Source: Chloroflexota bacterium
Lineage (GTDB): Bacteria; Chloroflexota; Chloroflexia; Thermomicrobiales; JADLAZ01
Assembly: GCA_020849725.1 (NCBI GenBank)
Contig: JADLAZ010000262.1
Coordinates: forward strand, 1-23,489
Length of the DNA stretch: 23,489 nucleotides
Direction: 5' to 3'
Under the pieces are notes generated by a model. That model worked only from the letters and a program-made list of their open reading frames with translations, ran no database searches and was not told the DNA's origin. The translations under genes and the position numbers were made by a program. Of this stretch, positions 16,401 through 23,489 are shown one piece after another; positions within the stretch are counted from its first letter, which is position 1; every line of letters begins with the position of its first letter.

Positions 16401-17233
16401 TGGTTCACAATGCGACGGAAGGCGTCGGCCGCGATGAGGCGGTGTCGGTGCGCGTCACGACCAGTCTTGCCGCCGGCATCGTTGTCGAGCGGCCGATGTA
16501 CTTCACCTATACCAACGGGATCACTGGCGGTCACAACGTCATGGGCGCCGCCGGACCGCAGGCGAACTGGTATTTCCCTGAGGGCAACACCACCGCCGGC
16601 TACGACCAGTACCTGACACTCATGAACGTATTTGATCAGGACGCACAGGTGATGCTGACGTACTACGTCGTCGGCGAGGCAACGCCGCGCACCAAGCACA
16701 TCGTCGTGCTCGCCAACAGTCGCTATACTGTCAACGTCCACGAAGACAATGAGGGGGTGGGACGGGGCAAGCGACTGGGCACCAAGGTTGAGACGACCAA
16801 TGGGGTCGAGTTGGTCGTCGAACGTCCCGTCTATTTCCGATACAGCGCGCAGGTGAACGGCGGTCACGATGTCATGGGCGCGACCGCGCCGGGGCCGGTC
16901 TGGCTGTTCGCCGAGGGCTACACCGGCGCCGGTTTCGACGAGCATCTGGTCATCCTGAACCCGAACGCGACGGCGGCCTCGGTGACGATCACCTACCAGC
17001 GCAGTGGCGGGAAAGACCCGGTGACGAAGACCCTGACCGTCGACGGCTACAGCCGGTTCCTGGTGGAGGTACACGACCTCGCGCTGGGGGTAGGACGCGG
17101 CGAGGCCGTGTCGGCGAAGGTCGAGACCAACCACCCAACTGGAGTCGTCGTCGAGCGGCCGATGTACTTTGTCTATGGCGTCAATATCGACGGCGGCCAC
17201 ACCGTCATGGGGTACGCGCCATACGCGCTATAG
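13497..17233 (+). CDS. Large secreted beta-helix protein with C-terminal repeat array; signal peptide out of frame with the body at a poly-G tract
   Basis: ATG at 13497, just after GGGGAGG, opens a typical signal peptide (HRVAFRVAFVWPLILVLLLAA) that enters a run of 12 G and stops at 13611-13613. The 1,216-codon body is open in another frame, from TTG 13583. One extra G, or two fewer, would join them into about 1,245 residues. Domain order: CSLREA-like start (QCTLIEAIIAAN); right-handed parallel beta-helix rungs such as LVNSTVSGN (about 13900-14900); a choice-of-anchor Q-like end (GPLADNGGPTQTH, DQRGATRP); a Thr/Pro/Ser linker (15213-15549); a pre-peptidase C-terminal-like beta domain (about 15550-15880); and four repeats of about 110 residues. 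A surface adhesin or polysaccharide-binding role is inferred. The shift is either phase variation or a homopolymer error. Confidence 0.8.
13562..13573 (+). repeat. Homopolymeric G tract (12 G) within signal-peptide coding region
   Basis: Twelve consecutive G follow the signal-peptide core. Lengths of 10 or 13 restore the frame with the body through codons reading YYGLAPAASP; 12 leaves it out of frame. Tracts of this kind in surface-protein genes are classic slipped-strand mispairing sites, and also classic sequencing-error sites. Confidence 0.9.
15213..15549 (+). repeat. Thr/Pro/Ser-rich low-complexity linker coding region
   Basis: About 110 residues made almost only of Thr, Pro, Ser and Ala (starts VPTPTPTTTPTG), built on degenerate ACGCCGAC-type units. 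It is likely an extended, possibly O-glycosylated spacer that lifts the beta-helix module away from the C-terminal domains. Confidence 0.8.
15908..17233 (+). repeat. Four tandem about 110-residue C-terminal repeats in the beta-helix protein
   Basis: Repeats open with W(Y/L)F(A/P)EGxT at 15908, 16238, 16568 and 16901 (spacing 330, 330, 333 nt). Each contains a D(E/Q)(Y/H)L core, then SR-D/Y-TVVVH-like, GVGR, and VVERP(M/V)YF near the end, followed by GGHxVMG. The layout resembles DUF5719-type repeats. The same array ends the subtilisin-like protease. Confidence 0.88.
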
Positions 17234-17494
17234 GCTATGGGGACGCCGATACGCGGGACTGCGGCCGGGCTGACGCCACAGTGCTTCACGCGGGCGAAAT
17301 TGGCTCAAGACGAAGACCGACGTGCTACACACTGCGCGCACGAATGGAAACCCCGCTGAGCAATGAGTCCATTGCATGCTGCATGGCTCCATCACGGCTG
17401 GGCGCGCTTGATCGTGTCCATGTGCAGGAAGAGACCGGCCCGGCGCACCATCAGGCACCGGCCATGCCTTGACCCTGATCGAGTGACGTCAGGA

Positions 17495-17529
17495 CTGACA
17501 GGGACGCTACGATTCTGTAGAATACAGAA
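17495..17529 (+). promoter_or_regulatory. Promoter with operator palindrome for the antitoxin-toxin pair
   Basis: CTGACA (17495-17500), 17 nt, TAGAAT (17518-17523): both hexamers match consensus at 5/6. A perfect inverted repeat TTCTGTA-N3-TACAGAA occupies 17513-17529 and covers the -10. Autorepression by the AbrB-type antitoxin is the obvious inference. Apart from this, 17234-17512 shows nothing coding. Confidence 0.65.
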
Positions 17530-17570
17530 GGTGGGATTTTGTCCTTCTTGCCGTGGCGGGGAGCCAGCCG

Positions 17571-17894
17571 ATGAGCCGCGACGAGCGCATGACCCGCACC
17601 GTTCGCGCGCTGCGCGGCGGCCAGATCACGATCCCGGCCGCCTTCCGGAAGGAGTTGGGCCTGACCGACGATAGCCTGCTGCAGGTGACGCTGGAGGGCG
17701 ACGAATTGCGCCTCCGACCGGTCCAGGTGACGGGACGGAGACCGGGCTCGTCCTGGTTGAGCGACCTCTACGCCTACTTCGCGCCGGTTCGCGCTGAAGG
17801 CGAGGCCGGCGGCTACTCCGAGGCGGAGATCAACACCGCCATCGACGAGGCACTGCGCGAGGCGCGCGACGACCGTGCTGCGCGTCGTCTTTGA
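17571..17894 (+). CDS. AbrB/MazE/VapB-type antitoxin
   Basis: A 107-residue protein. Residues about 7-50 form a SpoVT-AbrB swapped-hairpin DNA-binding domain (RTVRALRGGQITIPAAFRKE, then LGL..DSLLQVTLEGDELRLRP). The acidic, helical C-terminal half (EAEINTAIDEALREAR) is the expected toxin-wrapping segment. ATG at 17571 is chosen because GGGGAG (17558-17563) is 7 nt upstream; an in-frame GTG at 17553 would overlap that ribosome site. It overlaps the PIN toxin gene by 20 nt, as usual in type II modules. It probably binds the palindrome in its own promoter and neutralises the toxin. Confidence 0.88.
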   Translation: MSRDERMTRTVRALRGGQITIPAAFRKELGLTDDSLLQVTLEGDELRLRPVQVTGRRPGSSWLSDLYAYFAPVRAEGEAGGYSEAEINTAIDEALREARDDRAARRL

Positions 17895-18309
17895 CACGGT
17901 CGTCTTCGTTCGCTGTCTCATCAACCACCAGAGTTGGTGGGGCCGGCTCGTCTTTGACCATGCCACGGAGTACGAGTTGGTGCTGGCGCGTGAGCTGGTC
18001 GTCGAGATCATGGCGGTGTTGCAGCGTCCAGCGCTCCAGCGCCGGTTCAGCTCGCTGGCCGGCCGTGATCCGGTCAGGGTACTTGATATCCTCGCGCGGG
18101 CCGAGTACGTCGAACTGACGGATATTCCCCGAGTCTGCCGCGATCCGAATGACGACAAGTTCCTCGAAACGGCCCGCGTCGCACAGGCCGCGTACCTGGT
18201 GACTGAAGATGCTGATCTCCTTGATCTGGACACCTACCAGGGCGTGACAATCGTGACGGCCGCGGCATTTCTCCACATCCTGGAACACGGCGACGCCGGC
18301 ACACCTTGA
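17875..18309 (+). CDS. PIN-domain toxin (putative ribonuclease of a type II toxin-antitoxin pair)
   Basis: A 144-residue PIN_3/COG1569-like protein. Acidic residues expected for the Mg2+ site are present: Asp7 in VVFDTVVFV, Glu44 in LVVEIMAVL, Asp93/Asp94 in DPNDDKFLETA, and Asp112/Asp114 in TEDADLL. All elements of the family are intact, so it should be an active RNase. The frame begins at GTG 17875, inside the antitoxin gene; no ATG fits. It ends 6 nt before the converging MFS stop codon. The target RNA is unknown. Confidence 0.9.
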   Translation: MLRVVFDTVVFVRCLINHQSWWGRLVFDHATEYELVLARELVVEIMAVLQRPALQRRFSSLAGRDPVRVLDILARAEYVELTDIPRVCRDPNDDKFLETARVAQAAYLVTEDADLLDLDTYQGVTIVTAAAFLHILEHGDAGTP

Positions 18310-18315
18310 GCCTGG

Positions 18316-19503
18316 TCACCGGCGCATGGCTGGATCGCCTCGCTGGATGTCCCGCAGCAGCGGCAACGCCAGCGCCGCCCCGACCACGCCGGCGAGCGCG
18401 AACACGCCCGGCCAGCCGAAGCCGAGGTCGAGCGCCAGGCCGGCGGCCATCGGCGCGAGCAGCGACGCGCTGAACCCAATCACCGCCTGGCAGGCTTGCG
18501 CCGAGCCGAGCTTGCCGGGCGGCGCTTGCTCGGCGATGGCGGTCGAGTAGACCGCCGAGTCGGCGGCGGTCAGCAGGCCCAGCAGGCAACCGGCCAGCAG
18601 CAGCGCCGGCCAGGGCGCACCGGCCAGCAGGCCGAGGCCGAGCGCCAGCCCGCCGCTGACGAGCGCGATCAGCAGCGCCGTGCGCGCCCGGCCGCCGCTG
18701 TCGGACAGCCAGCCGCCGAGCCAGACACCGGGCGTGCCGAGGCCGAGCATCAGCGCCGCCCACAGGGCGCCGGCGCTAGCCGCCGCGGCCGTGGTCTGAC
18801 CCTGCGCCACCAGCAGGCTGGCCAGGAAGGCCGCCAGCCAGCCGCGGGTGATGTACAGCTCCCAGGTGTGGCCGGTGTAGGCGGTGATGGTGCGCGCCAC
18901 CGGCCCGTCCCGCAGCACCGTCAGATCGAGCGCCGCCCGACCGCCGGCCGGTGGCGGCAGGCCGCGCGTGCCGAGCAGCGCCGCCGGCACCGCGCCGACC
19001 GCCAGCAGGCCCAGCACCAGGCCGGCGCCACGCCAGCCGGCGGCCGGCAGCAGCAGCCCGGTCAGCCACAGCGACAGCGCCGAGCCGAGGTAGAAGGCGG
19101 AGACATAGACGCCGACGGCCAAGCCGCGGCGCTCGGGCGTCGCCGTCGCCGCCACGACGCGCACGCCCGGCAGGTAGACGCCGGCCAGGCCCAGACCGCC
19201 GAGCACCCGCAGCGCCGACGCGCTCCACACGTCGACTGCCAGCAGCGGGAAGAGCAGCGCCGCGGCGGCGGCGGCCAGCGCGCCACCGGCGATCACCAGC
19301 CGGCTGCTGAGCCGGTCGGTCAGCGGCAGCAAGATGATGGCGCTGATCAGGTAGCCGGCCTGGTAGGCGCCGACGATCCAGCCGGCTGCCAGGCCGCCGG
19401 CCCGCCACTCGCTCTGCAGCAGCGGCAGCGCCGCCGCGACCAGATTCGATGGCAGCAGCGTTAGCGCCAGCGCCAGGCCGAGCAGGCCGGTGCGACGGAT
19501 CAT
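18316..19503 (-). CDS. MFS transporter
   Basis: A 395-residue, 12-helix major facilitator protein. The first helix begins at RRTGLLGLALALTLLPSNLV. The loop 2-3 motif appears as PLTDRLSSRLVIAGG, and a repeat in the second half as GGWLSDSGGRARTALL. Overall composition fits a drug or metabolite efflux permease; the substrate is not deducible. ATG at 19503 is chosen because it immediately precedes helix 1; an in-frame GTG at 19560 would add a 19-residue Gly/Cys-containing stretch. The ribosome site is weak in either case. It converges with the toxin gene and diverges from the protease gene. Confidence 0.88.
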   Translation of the reverse strand: MIRRTGLLGLALALTLLPSNLVAAALPLLQSEWRAGGLAAGWIVGAYQAGYLISAIILLPLTDRLSSRLVIAGGALAAAAAALLFPLLAVDVWSASALRVLGGLGLAGVYLPGVRVVAATATPERRGLAVGVYVSAFYLGSALSLWLTGLLLPAAGWRGAGLVLGLLAVGAVPAALLGTRGLPPPAGGRAALDLTVLRDGPVARTITAYTGHTWELYITRGWLAAFLASLLVAQGQTTAAAASAGALWAALMLGLGTPGVWLGGWLSDSGGRARTALLIALVSGGLALGLGLLAGAPWPALLLAGCLLGLLTAADSAVYSTAIAEQAPPGKLGSAQACQAVIGFSASLLAPMAAGLALDLGFGWPGVFALAGVVGAALALPLLRDIQRGDPAMRR

Positions 19504-19620
19504 GCCGGCGGCCTGGCCACACCCGGAGACGCATGCCACCGGCCCATAGCCCCCGGCCACCGCCAGGTCGCCGGCACTCGCCCGCTGAGACTCATCGATC
19601 TGACCTCATCAGCAGCATGC

Positions 19621-19640
19621 GCCCCATGCGAAGATGGGGC
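19621..19640. promoter_or_regulatory. Perfect inverted repeat GCCCCAT-N6-ATGGGGC upstream of the protease gene
   Basis: Arms at 19621-19627 and 19634-19640 lie in the 203-nt divergent region between the MFS and protease genes. It could be a regulator site or 5' leader hairpin for either gene. No clear -35/-10 pair was found in this region. Confidence 0.4.
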
Positions 19641-19706
19641 CACGCGGTCGCGCTCGTTGCGCCGCGCACGGGCCGCTGTGCTGGCGGCGCGCTGGGAGCC
19701 TACCAT

Positions 19707-22391
19707 ATGGCCCATCGCTCCACGATCCGCCGCGCCGTGCTGGCGCTGCTGGCCGCGCTGCTCCTCAGCCTGGCGCCGGCCGGCGCGTCACGGAATGAGC
19801 TGGCCGCCGCGGGTGGGGCCGGTGAGGCGGTGCGCGCGGAGCGCGAGGTCGTCGTGGCTGGCCGGGCCGGCGCCACGCGCGTGCGCCCACTCGTCACCGT
19901 GCGGGTGGCCGGGGGGCGCGAGGCGCTGGCCGAGCGGCTGCTGGTCGGTTTCCGGCCCGGTGTCGGCGCGGCGGAGCGGGCCGCCGTCCACCGGCTGGCG
20001 GCAGTGGGTGGCGCGCTGCCACGCGTGCTGGCTCCCGTCGGGCCGACGGCCGAACTGATCCGGCTGAGCGGTTCACCCATTGACGAGGCGGTGCGCCGCT
20101 ACCGGGCCGACCCACGGGTCGACTACGCCGAGCCGGACTACGTGCTGCGCGCGACCTTCACGCCGAACGATCCGCTGTTCGATACGCAGTGGGGGCCGCG
20201 CCAGGTCCGGGCGCCGCGCGCCTGGGACATCACGACCGGCGCAGCGAGCCGGCTGATTGCGGTCCTCGACTGTGGCATCAACGAGGCCGGCGCGGCGCTG
20301 CCCACCGGCCGGCCGGGTCATCCCGACCTGGACGGCCAGGTCGTCGCCCACGCCGACTTCACCGACTCGCCGTACGGCGCCGACGATCGCTGCGACCACG
20401 GCACGCATGTAGCCGGCATCGCCGCCGCCGCGACCAACAACGCCATCGGCGTGGCCGGCGTCGGCTTCCAGAGCCGGCTGCTCAACGGCAAGGTGCTGGA
20501 CGATCAGGGCGTCGGTTCGAACGCCTGGGTCGCGCTCGGCATTCGCTGGGCCGCTGACCGCGGCGCGGCCGTCATCAACTTGAGCCTCAACGCGCCAAGT
20601 GCCTGTCCGCGCACGATGCAAGACGCCATCACCTACGCGACCAATCGAAACGCCGTCGTCGTCGCCGCGGCCGGCAATCAGGGCACGAGCGACTTGAACT
20701 CGCCGGCCGCCTGCGCCGATGTGCTGGGCGTGGCGGCGACCGACCAGAGCGACGACCGCGCGGCGTTCTCCAACTACGGCGCGCAGTGGGTCGATCTGGC
20801 CGCGCCCGGCGTGGCGATCGTCTCGACCGTGACCGGTGGCGGCTACGCTGCCTATTCCGGCACGTCGATGGCCGCGCCGCACGTCGCCGGCGTGGCGGCG
20901 CTCATCTGGGCGACCGGCGCGCTCACCAGCGCCCGCGCCGTCGCCGACCGACTCACCGCCACCGCCGACCCGGTGGCCGGCACCGGGAGCCTCTGGCGCG
21001 CGGGCCGGGTCAATGCCCAGCGCGCCGTCGCCGGCCTGGCGCCGCCGGTGCGGGTGGACGGCGGCCACGTCGTCGTGGGCGCGACGGCGCCGGCGCAGCG
21101 CTGGTACTTTGCCGAGGGCTACACCGCACCCGGTTTCGACCAGTACCTGACGATCCTCAATCCCAACGAGACGCCGGCCAGCGTCACCGTCACCTACTAC
21201 CTGGCGAACGGGCAGACCCAGGGCACGCAGTTCACCATCCCCGCCAACACGCGCGACACGGTGTCAGTCCACCAGCCGGAGCGCGGCGTGGGACGGGTCG
21301 GTGCGGTGTCGGCGCTGGTCGAGACCGACCATCCAACCGGCATCGTCGTCGAGCGGCCGATCTACTTCCGCTACGGCGGCCAGATCGGCGGCGGTGACAA
21401 CGTGCTCGGCGCGACGCGACCAGCATCGACCTGGTACTTCGCCGAGGGCTGGACCGGCGCCGGCTTTGACGAGTACCTGACACTGGTCAACCCCGGTCCG
21501 GTCGATACGACCGTGACGATCACGTACTTCTTGAGCGGGAACCAGCCGCCAGTGACACGGCGGCGGGCCGTGCCGGCCACCAGCCGCGTTACCGTCACGG
21601 TCCACGACCCGGTGGAGGGCGTCGGCCGGGACCAGGCCGTCAGCGCCCGCGTCGTCGCCGACGACGGCATCGGCATCGTCGCCGAGCGGCCGATGTACTT
21701 CACCTATCGCAGCGCGAATCTCACCGCTGCCGGTGGCCACACTGTCATCGGCGCGACCGCGCCCGCGCTGACCTGGTACTTCGCCGAGGGCTTCACGGCC
21801 CGCTATTTCGATCAGTACCTGACGATCATGAACCCGAATGCTGACGACATCAGCGTGACAATCGACTATTACCTCTCGACCGGCACGGTCATCACCAAGA
21901 ACCTTGCCGTATCCCACTACTCGCGCGCCACCGTCGCTGTGCATGACCCGATCGAGGGCGTCGGCCGGGACCAGGCGGTGTCGGCGCGTGTGACGACCAC
22001 CCATGCCGGTGGCATCGTCGTCGAGCGTCCGATGTACTTCCGTTACAGTTTGGCGGTCGCCGGCGGCCACATCGTCATGGGCGCCACCGCGCTGAGCCAG
22101 ACCTGGTACTTCGCCGAAGGCTACACCGGCGCCGGCTTCGACGAGTACCTGACGATCCTCAACCCGCACGAGCAGGAGGCGCCGGTCACGATCACCTACT
22201 TCCTCAAGACTGGCGCGACCGTTGAGCATCACCTCACGGTCAAACCCACCAGCCGCGCCACGGTGACGGTATACGCGGAAGATGAGGGGGTGGGTCGAGG
22301 ACAGGCGGTGGCGGCGCGCGTCACGACGCCGCATCCGGACGGCGTGCTGGCCGAGCGGCCGATGTACTTCGAATACACACTGGAGCAGTGA
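19707..22391 (+). CDS. Secreted subtilisin-like (S8) serine protease with C-terminal repeat array
   Basis: 894 residues from ATG 19707, which follows GGGAG by 8 nt and opens a signal peptide (RRAVLALLAALLLSLAPAGA). The upstream open frame is not signal-like. A propeptide-like region ends around residue 150, with the usual VDYAEPDYV before PNDPLFDTQWGP. The peptidase S8 domain (about 155-450) has a complete triad: Asp188 in AVLDCGI, His231 in HGTHVAGIAA, Ser387 in YSGTSMAAPHVAG, with oxyanion Asn324 in AAGNQG. The usual DTGI reads DCGI; several extra Cys may form disulfides. Four repeats of 110-114 residues follow, homologous to those of the beta-helix protein. It likely degrades or processes surface or environmental proteins. 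Confidence 0.93.
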   Translation: MAHRSTIRRAVLALLAALLLSLAPAGASRNELAAAGGAGEAVRAEREVVVAGRAGATRVRPLVTVRVAGGREALAERLLVGFRPGVGAAERAAVHRLAAVGGALPRVLAPVGPTAELIRLSGSPIDEAVRRYRADPRVDYAEPDYVLRATFTPNDPLFDTQWGPRQVRAPRAWDITTGAASRLIAVLDCGINEAGAALPTGRPGHPDLDGQVVAHADFTDSPYGADDRCDHGTHVAGIAAAATNNAIGVAGVGFQSRLLNGKVLDDQGVGSNAWVALGIRWAADRGAAVINLSLNAPSACPRTMQDAITYATNRNAVVVAAAGNQGTSDLNSPAACADVLGVAATDQSDDRAAFSNYGAQWVDLAAPGVAIVSTVTGGGYAAYSGTSMAAPHVAGVAALIWATGALTSARAVADRLTATADPVAGTGSLWRAGRVNAQRAVAGLAPPVRVDGGHVVVGATAPAQRWYFAEGYTAPGFDQYLTILNPNETPASVTVTYYLANGQTQGTQFTIPANTRDTVSVHQPERGVGRVGAVSALVETDHPTGIVVERPIYFRYGGQIGGGDNVLGATRPASTWYFAEGWTGAGFDEYLTLVNPGPVDTTVTITYFLSGNQPPVTRRRAVPATSRVTVTVHDPVEGVGRDQAVSARVVADDGIGIVAERPMYFTYRSANLTAAGGHTVIGATAPALTWYFAEGFTARYFDQYLTIMNPNADDISVTIDYYLSTGTVITKNLAVSHYSRATVAVHDPIEGVGRDQAVSARVTTTHAGGIVVERPMYFRYSLAVAGGHIVMGATALSQTWYFAEGYTGAGFDEYLTILNPHEQEAPVTITYFLKTGATVEHHLTVKPTSRATVTVYAEDEGVGRGQAVAARVTTPHPDGVLAERPMYFEYTLEQ
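21102..22391 (+). repeat. Four tandem about 110-residue C-terminal repeats in the protease
   Basis: Repeats open with WYFAEG(Y/W/F)T at 21102, 21432, 21774 and 22104 (spacing 330, 342, 330 nt) and share the D(E/Q)YLT, GVGR and ERP(M/I)YF elements with the array at 15908-17233. The fourth copy stops shortly after its MYF strand, lacking the GGHxVMG tail. Confidence 0.88.
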
Positions 22392-22435
22392 CAGTGTCCG
22401 GTCGCGGCGACGCCCATGGTCGGCACACCGCCGAT

Positions 22436-22495
22436 GCAGCCAAGCCCGGGTCCGCCGCGCTCGTGGCTCCCGTGCCCGAACCGGGCCTGGGCTGC
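22436..22495 (+). terminator. GC-rich stem-loop downstream of the protease gene
   Basis: GCAGCCAAGCCCGG (from 22436) and CCGGGCCTGGGCTGC (22481-22495) pair with small bulges around a 30-nt loop. No T-run follows, so it is a possible rather than certain terminator. The rest of 22392-22747 has a weak -35/-10-like pair (CTGGCA 22627-22632, TAGACT 22651-22656) that might serve the next gene. Confidence 0.4.
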
Positions 22496-22747
22496 GCCCG
22501 GGTCATGGTGGCGCTCCGGCCTTCCGGCACGGCCGTTGGCTCTGGTGTAGTTGGGTGAGACCGCACTCATCGCCGACCTCTTGCCGGTCGACTGACGCAG
22601 TGTCGCACAGGCAACCGGCGCCAGACCTGGCACTGTACGCGCGTGAGTGCTAGACTCTGGATAGCTCATGTTTGGGATCGGGCCGGTGTGTGCCTGACCA
22701 CCGCATGATAGGAATGGCCGACCGACCGCGACGAGGGGAGAATCGCC

Positions 22748-23107
22748 GTGCCGATCTATGAGTACGAGCGCGCTGACGGCACCCGCTTCGAGATCCGCCA
22801 GGGCTTTCACGACAACGCCCTGACCGTCGATCCGGAGACCGGCCAGGCAGTGCGCCGGATTCTGTCGCCGGCGCCGATCATCTTCAAAGGCTCCGGCTGG
22901 TACATCACTGACAGCCGGCCGTCGTCGGCGTCGTCGGAGAGCAGCGCCAGCGCTAGCAGTTCGACCACCGAGAGCAAGCCCGCCGCCAGCACGACGGACA
23001 GCGCCACGACCACGCCGGCCGCCAGCGCTGCCACCGAGAGCAAGCCAGCGGCCACCGCCGCCACCACCAGCACCGCCGCCACGCCGAAGAAGGATGCCGC
23101 CGCCTAG
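22748..23107 (+). CDS. FmdB-like small protein lacking the zinc-ribbon cysteines
   Basis: A 119-residue protein from GTG 22748, 7 nt after GGGGAG. The first 55 residues match the FmdB regulatory protein family: MPIYEYERADG, then DPETGQAVRRIL, then IIFKGSGWYITD. In FmdB proteins YxCxxCG and CPxCG bind zinc; here both pairs are replaced (YERADG and DPETG) and the protein has no Cys at all. The family shape is kept without metal binding. The C-terminal half is a Ser/Ala/Thr low-complexity tail with ESKPAA repeated. Its role is unknown in this form. Confidence 0.8.
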   Translation: MPIYEYERADGTRFEIRQGFHDNALTVDPETGQAVRRILSPAPIIFKGSGWYITDSRPSSASSESSASASSSTTESKPAASTTDSATTTPAASAATESKPAATAATTSTAATPKKDAAA

Positions 23108-23139
23108 CGCGTGGCGCCGTGGTCGGTGGCCGCCCGTGA

Positions 23140-23489
23140 TTACGGCGCCACCGCCGGCGCGGGCGCAGCCTGCAGGACTGCCGTCAGTCGGTCGGCGATG
23201 ATCTGCTCCTCGCCCGGCTCGATCGTGTCCGGGGTGATGAAGATGCCGTCCGGTCCGGCCGGGGTGACGACGATGCCCGGCTCGCCCTCCCACAGCGCCT
23301 GGCGCACCTGCGCGCCGGTCAGCCCGGCGCGCGCCGGGTCGAAGCGCAGGTGCAGGCGTGGCGTCGGCTGGCCGGCCTCGTTGGGAAAGGCGCGCTCGGC
23401 GGTGACGCCGGGCAGCGCGCCGAGACGATCGCACCAGAACTGCACCGTCGCCTCGAAGCCGGCCAGACGCGCGGCGTGATCCTGGACGA
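23140..23489 (-). CDS. SelA-like PLP-dependent enzyme, C-terminal fragment (5' end outside window)
   Basis: I read 115 codons in from the right edge (VQDHAARLAGFEATVQFW onward) to a TAA at 23140-23142. The segment LHLRFDPARAGLTGAQVRQA, then ALWEGEPGIVVTP, then IFITPDTIEPGEEQIIADRL is typical of the C-terminal small domain of SelA-like/D-glucosaminate-6-phosphate ammonia-lyase-type PLP enzymes. The cofactor lysine lies outside the window, so the reaction cannot be fixed. It converges with the FmdB-like gene, 32 nt between stops. Confidence 0.7.
   Translation of the reverse strand, partial: VQDHAARLAGFEATVQFWCDRLGALPGVTAERAFPNEAGQPTPRLHLRFDPARAGLTGAQVRQALWEGEPGIVVTPAGPDGIFITPDTIEPGEEQIIADRLTAVLQAAPAPAVAP

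Noticed and set aside
15581..17200. 539-codon minus-strand open frame opposite the C-terminal repeats
   Set aside because: It mirrors the repeat period of the coding strand, has no recognisable domain, and lies fully within a well-supported gene.
17228..17458. 76-codon minus-strand frame in the gap before the toxin-antitoxin pair
   Set aside because: No convincing ribosome site or family resemblance, mixed composition; most likely chance.
18496..19464. 322-codon plus-strand frame within the MFS gene
   Set aside because: Gln/Arg/Ala-rich antisense shadow of a clear 12-helix transporter.
19449..19706. 86-residue N-terminal extension of the protease
   Set aside because: Not signal-like, overlaps the MFS start region; ribosome site and signal peptide support 19707.

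Overview
The window is GC-rich bacterial chromosome with short intergenic gaps. Gene content suggests a heterotrophic monoderm, most likely Chloroflexota (Thermomicrobia-like). The basis for this is a lipoprotein-type CUT1 sugar transporter with an A/P/K-rich linker, the glutaminase-type PLP pathway (pdxS/pdxT) under a MocR-type regulator, and large secreted proteins ending in about 110-residue 'WYFAEGYTG...VVERPMYF' repeats, which I associate with Chloroflexota and Actinomycetota. The taxonomic call is inference; there is no rRNA or tRNA here.

Positions 1-6667 hold a carbohydrate/nucleoside utilisation locus built as a divergon. Leftward are a Gfo/Idh/MocA oxidoreductase and a sugar phosphate isomerase/epimerase cut by the window edge. 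Rightward are a CUT1 solute-binding lipoprotein, two permeases and an inosine-uridine-type nucleoside hydrolase. No importer ATPase is encoded here. Promoter-like elements for both directions sit in 1962-2067, and a long imperfect hairpin separates the binding protein from the permeases. The hydrolase overlaps a second unit (6655-9922): an ABC-2 type ATPase, its membrane subunit, and a secreted, C-terminally anchored protein of unknown family, all joined by 4-13 nt overlaps.

Positions 10056-13181 are the vitamin B6 locus: a leftward MocR/PdxR-type regulator (GntR wHTH plus aminotransferase fold) and rightward pdxS-pdxT, with closely packed divergent promoters and operator-like repeats between them.

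Positions 13182-22391 are the accessory part. A very large secreted beta-helix protein has its signal peptide in a different frame from its body, with the shift at a run of 12 G. The G-run could be a phase-variation switch or a homopolymer error. Then come an AbrB-type antitoxin and PIN-domain toxin behind a good promoter whose -10 lies inside a perfect 7-bp inverted repeat, a leftward MFS transporter, and a secreted subtilisin-like protease. The beta-helix protein and the protease, about 4 kb apart, carry the same four-copy C-terminal repeat array, pointing to a shared surface-display or ligand-binding role.

The right end has a small FmdB-like protein that has lost all its zinc-ribbon cysteines, and the C-terminal piece of a SelA-like PLP-dependent enzyme running off the window. 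I found no CRISPR array, insertion sequence, tRNA or recognisable riboswitch.
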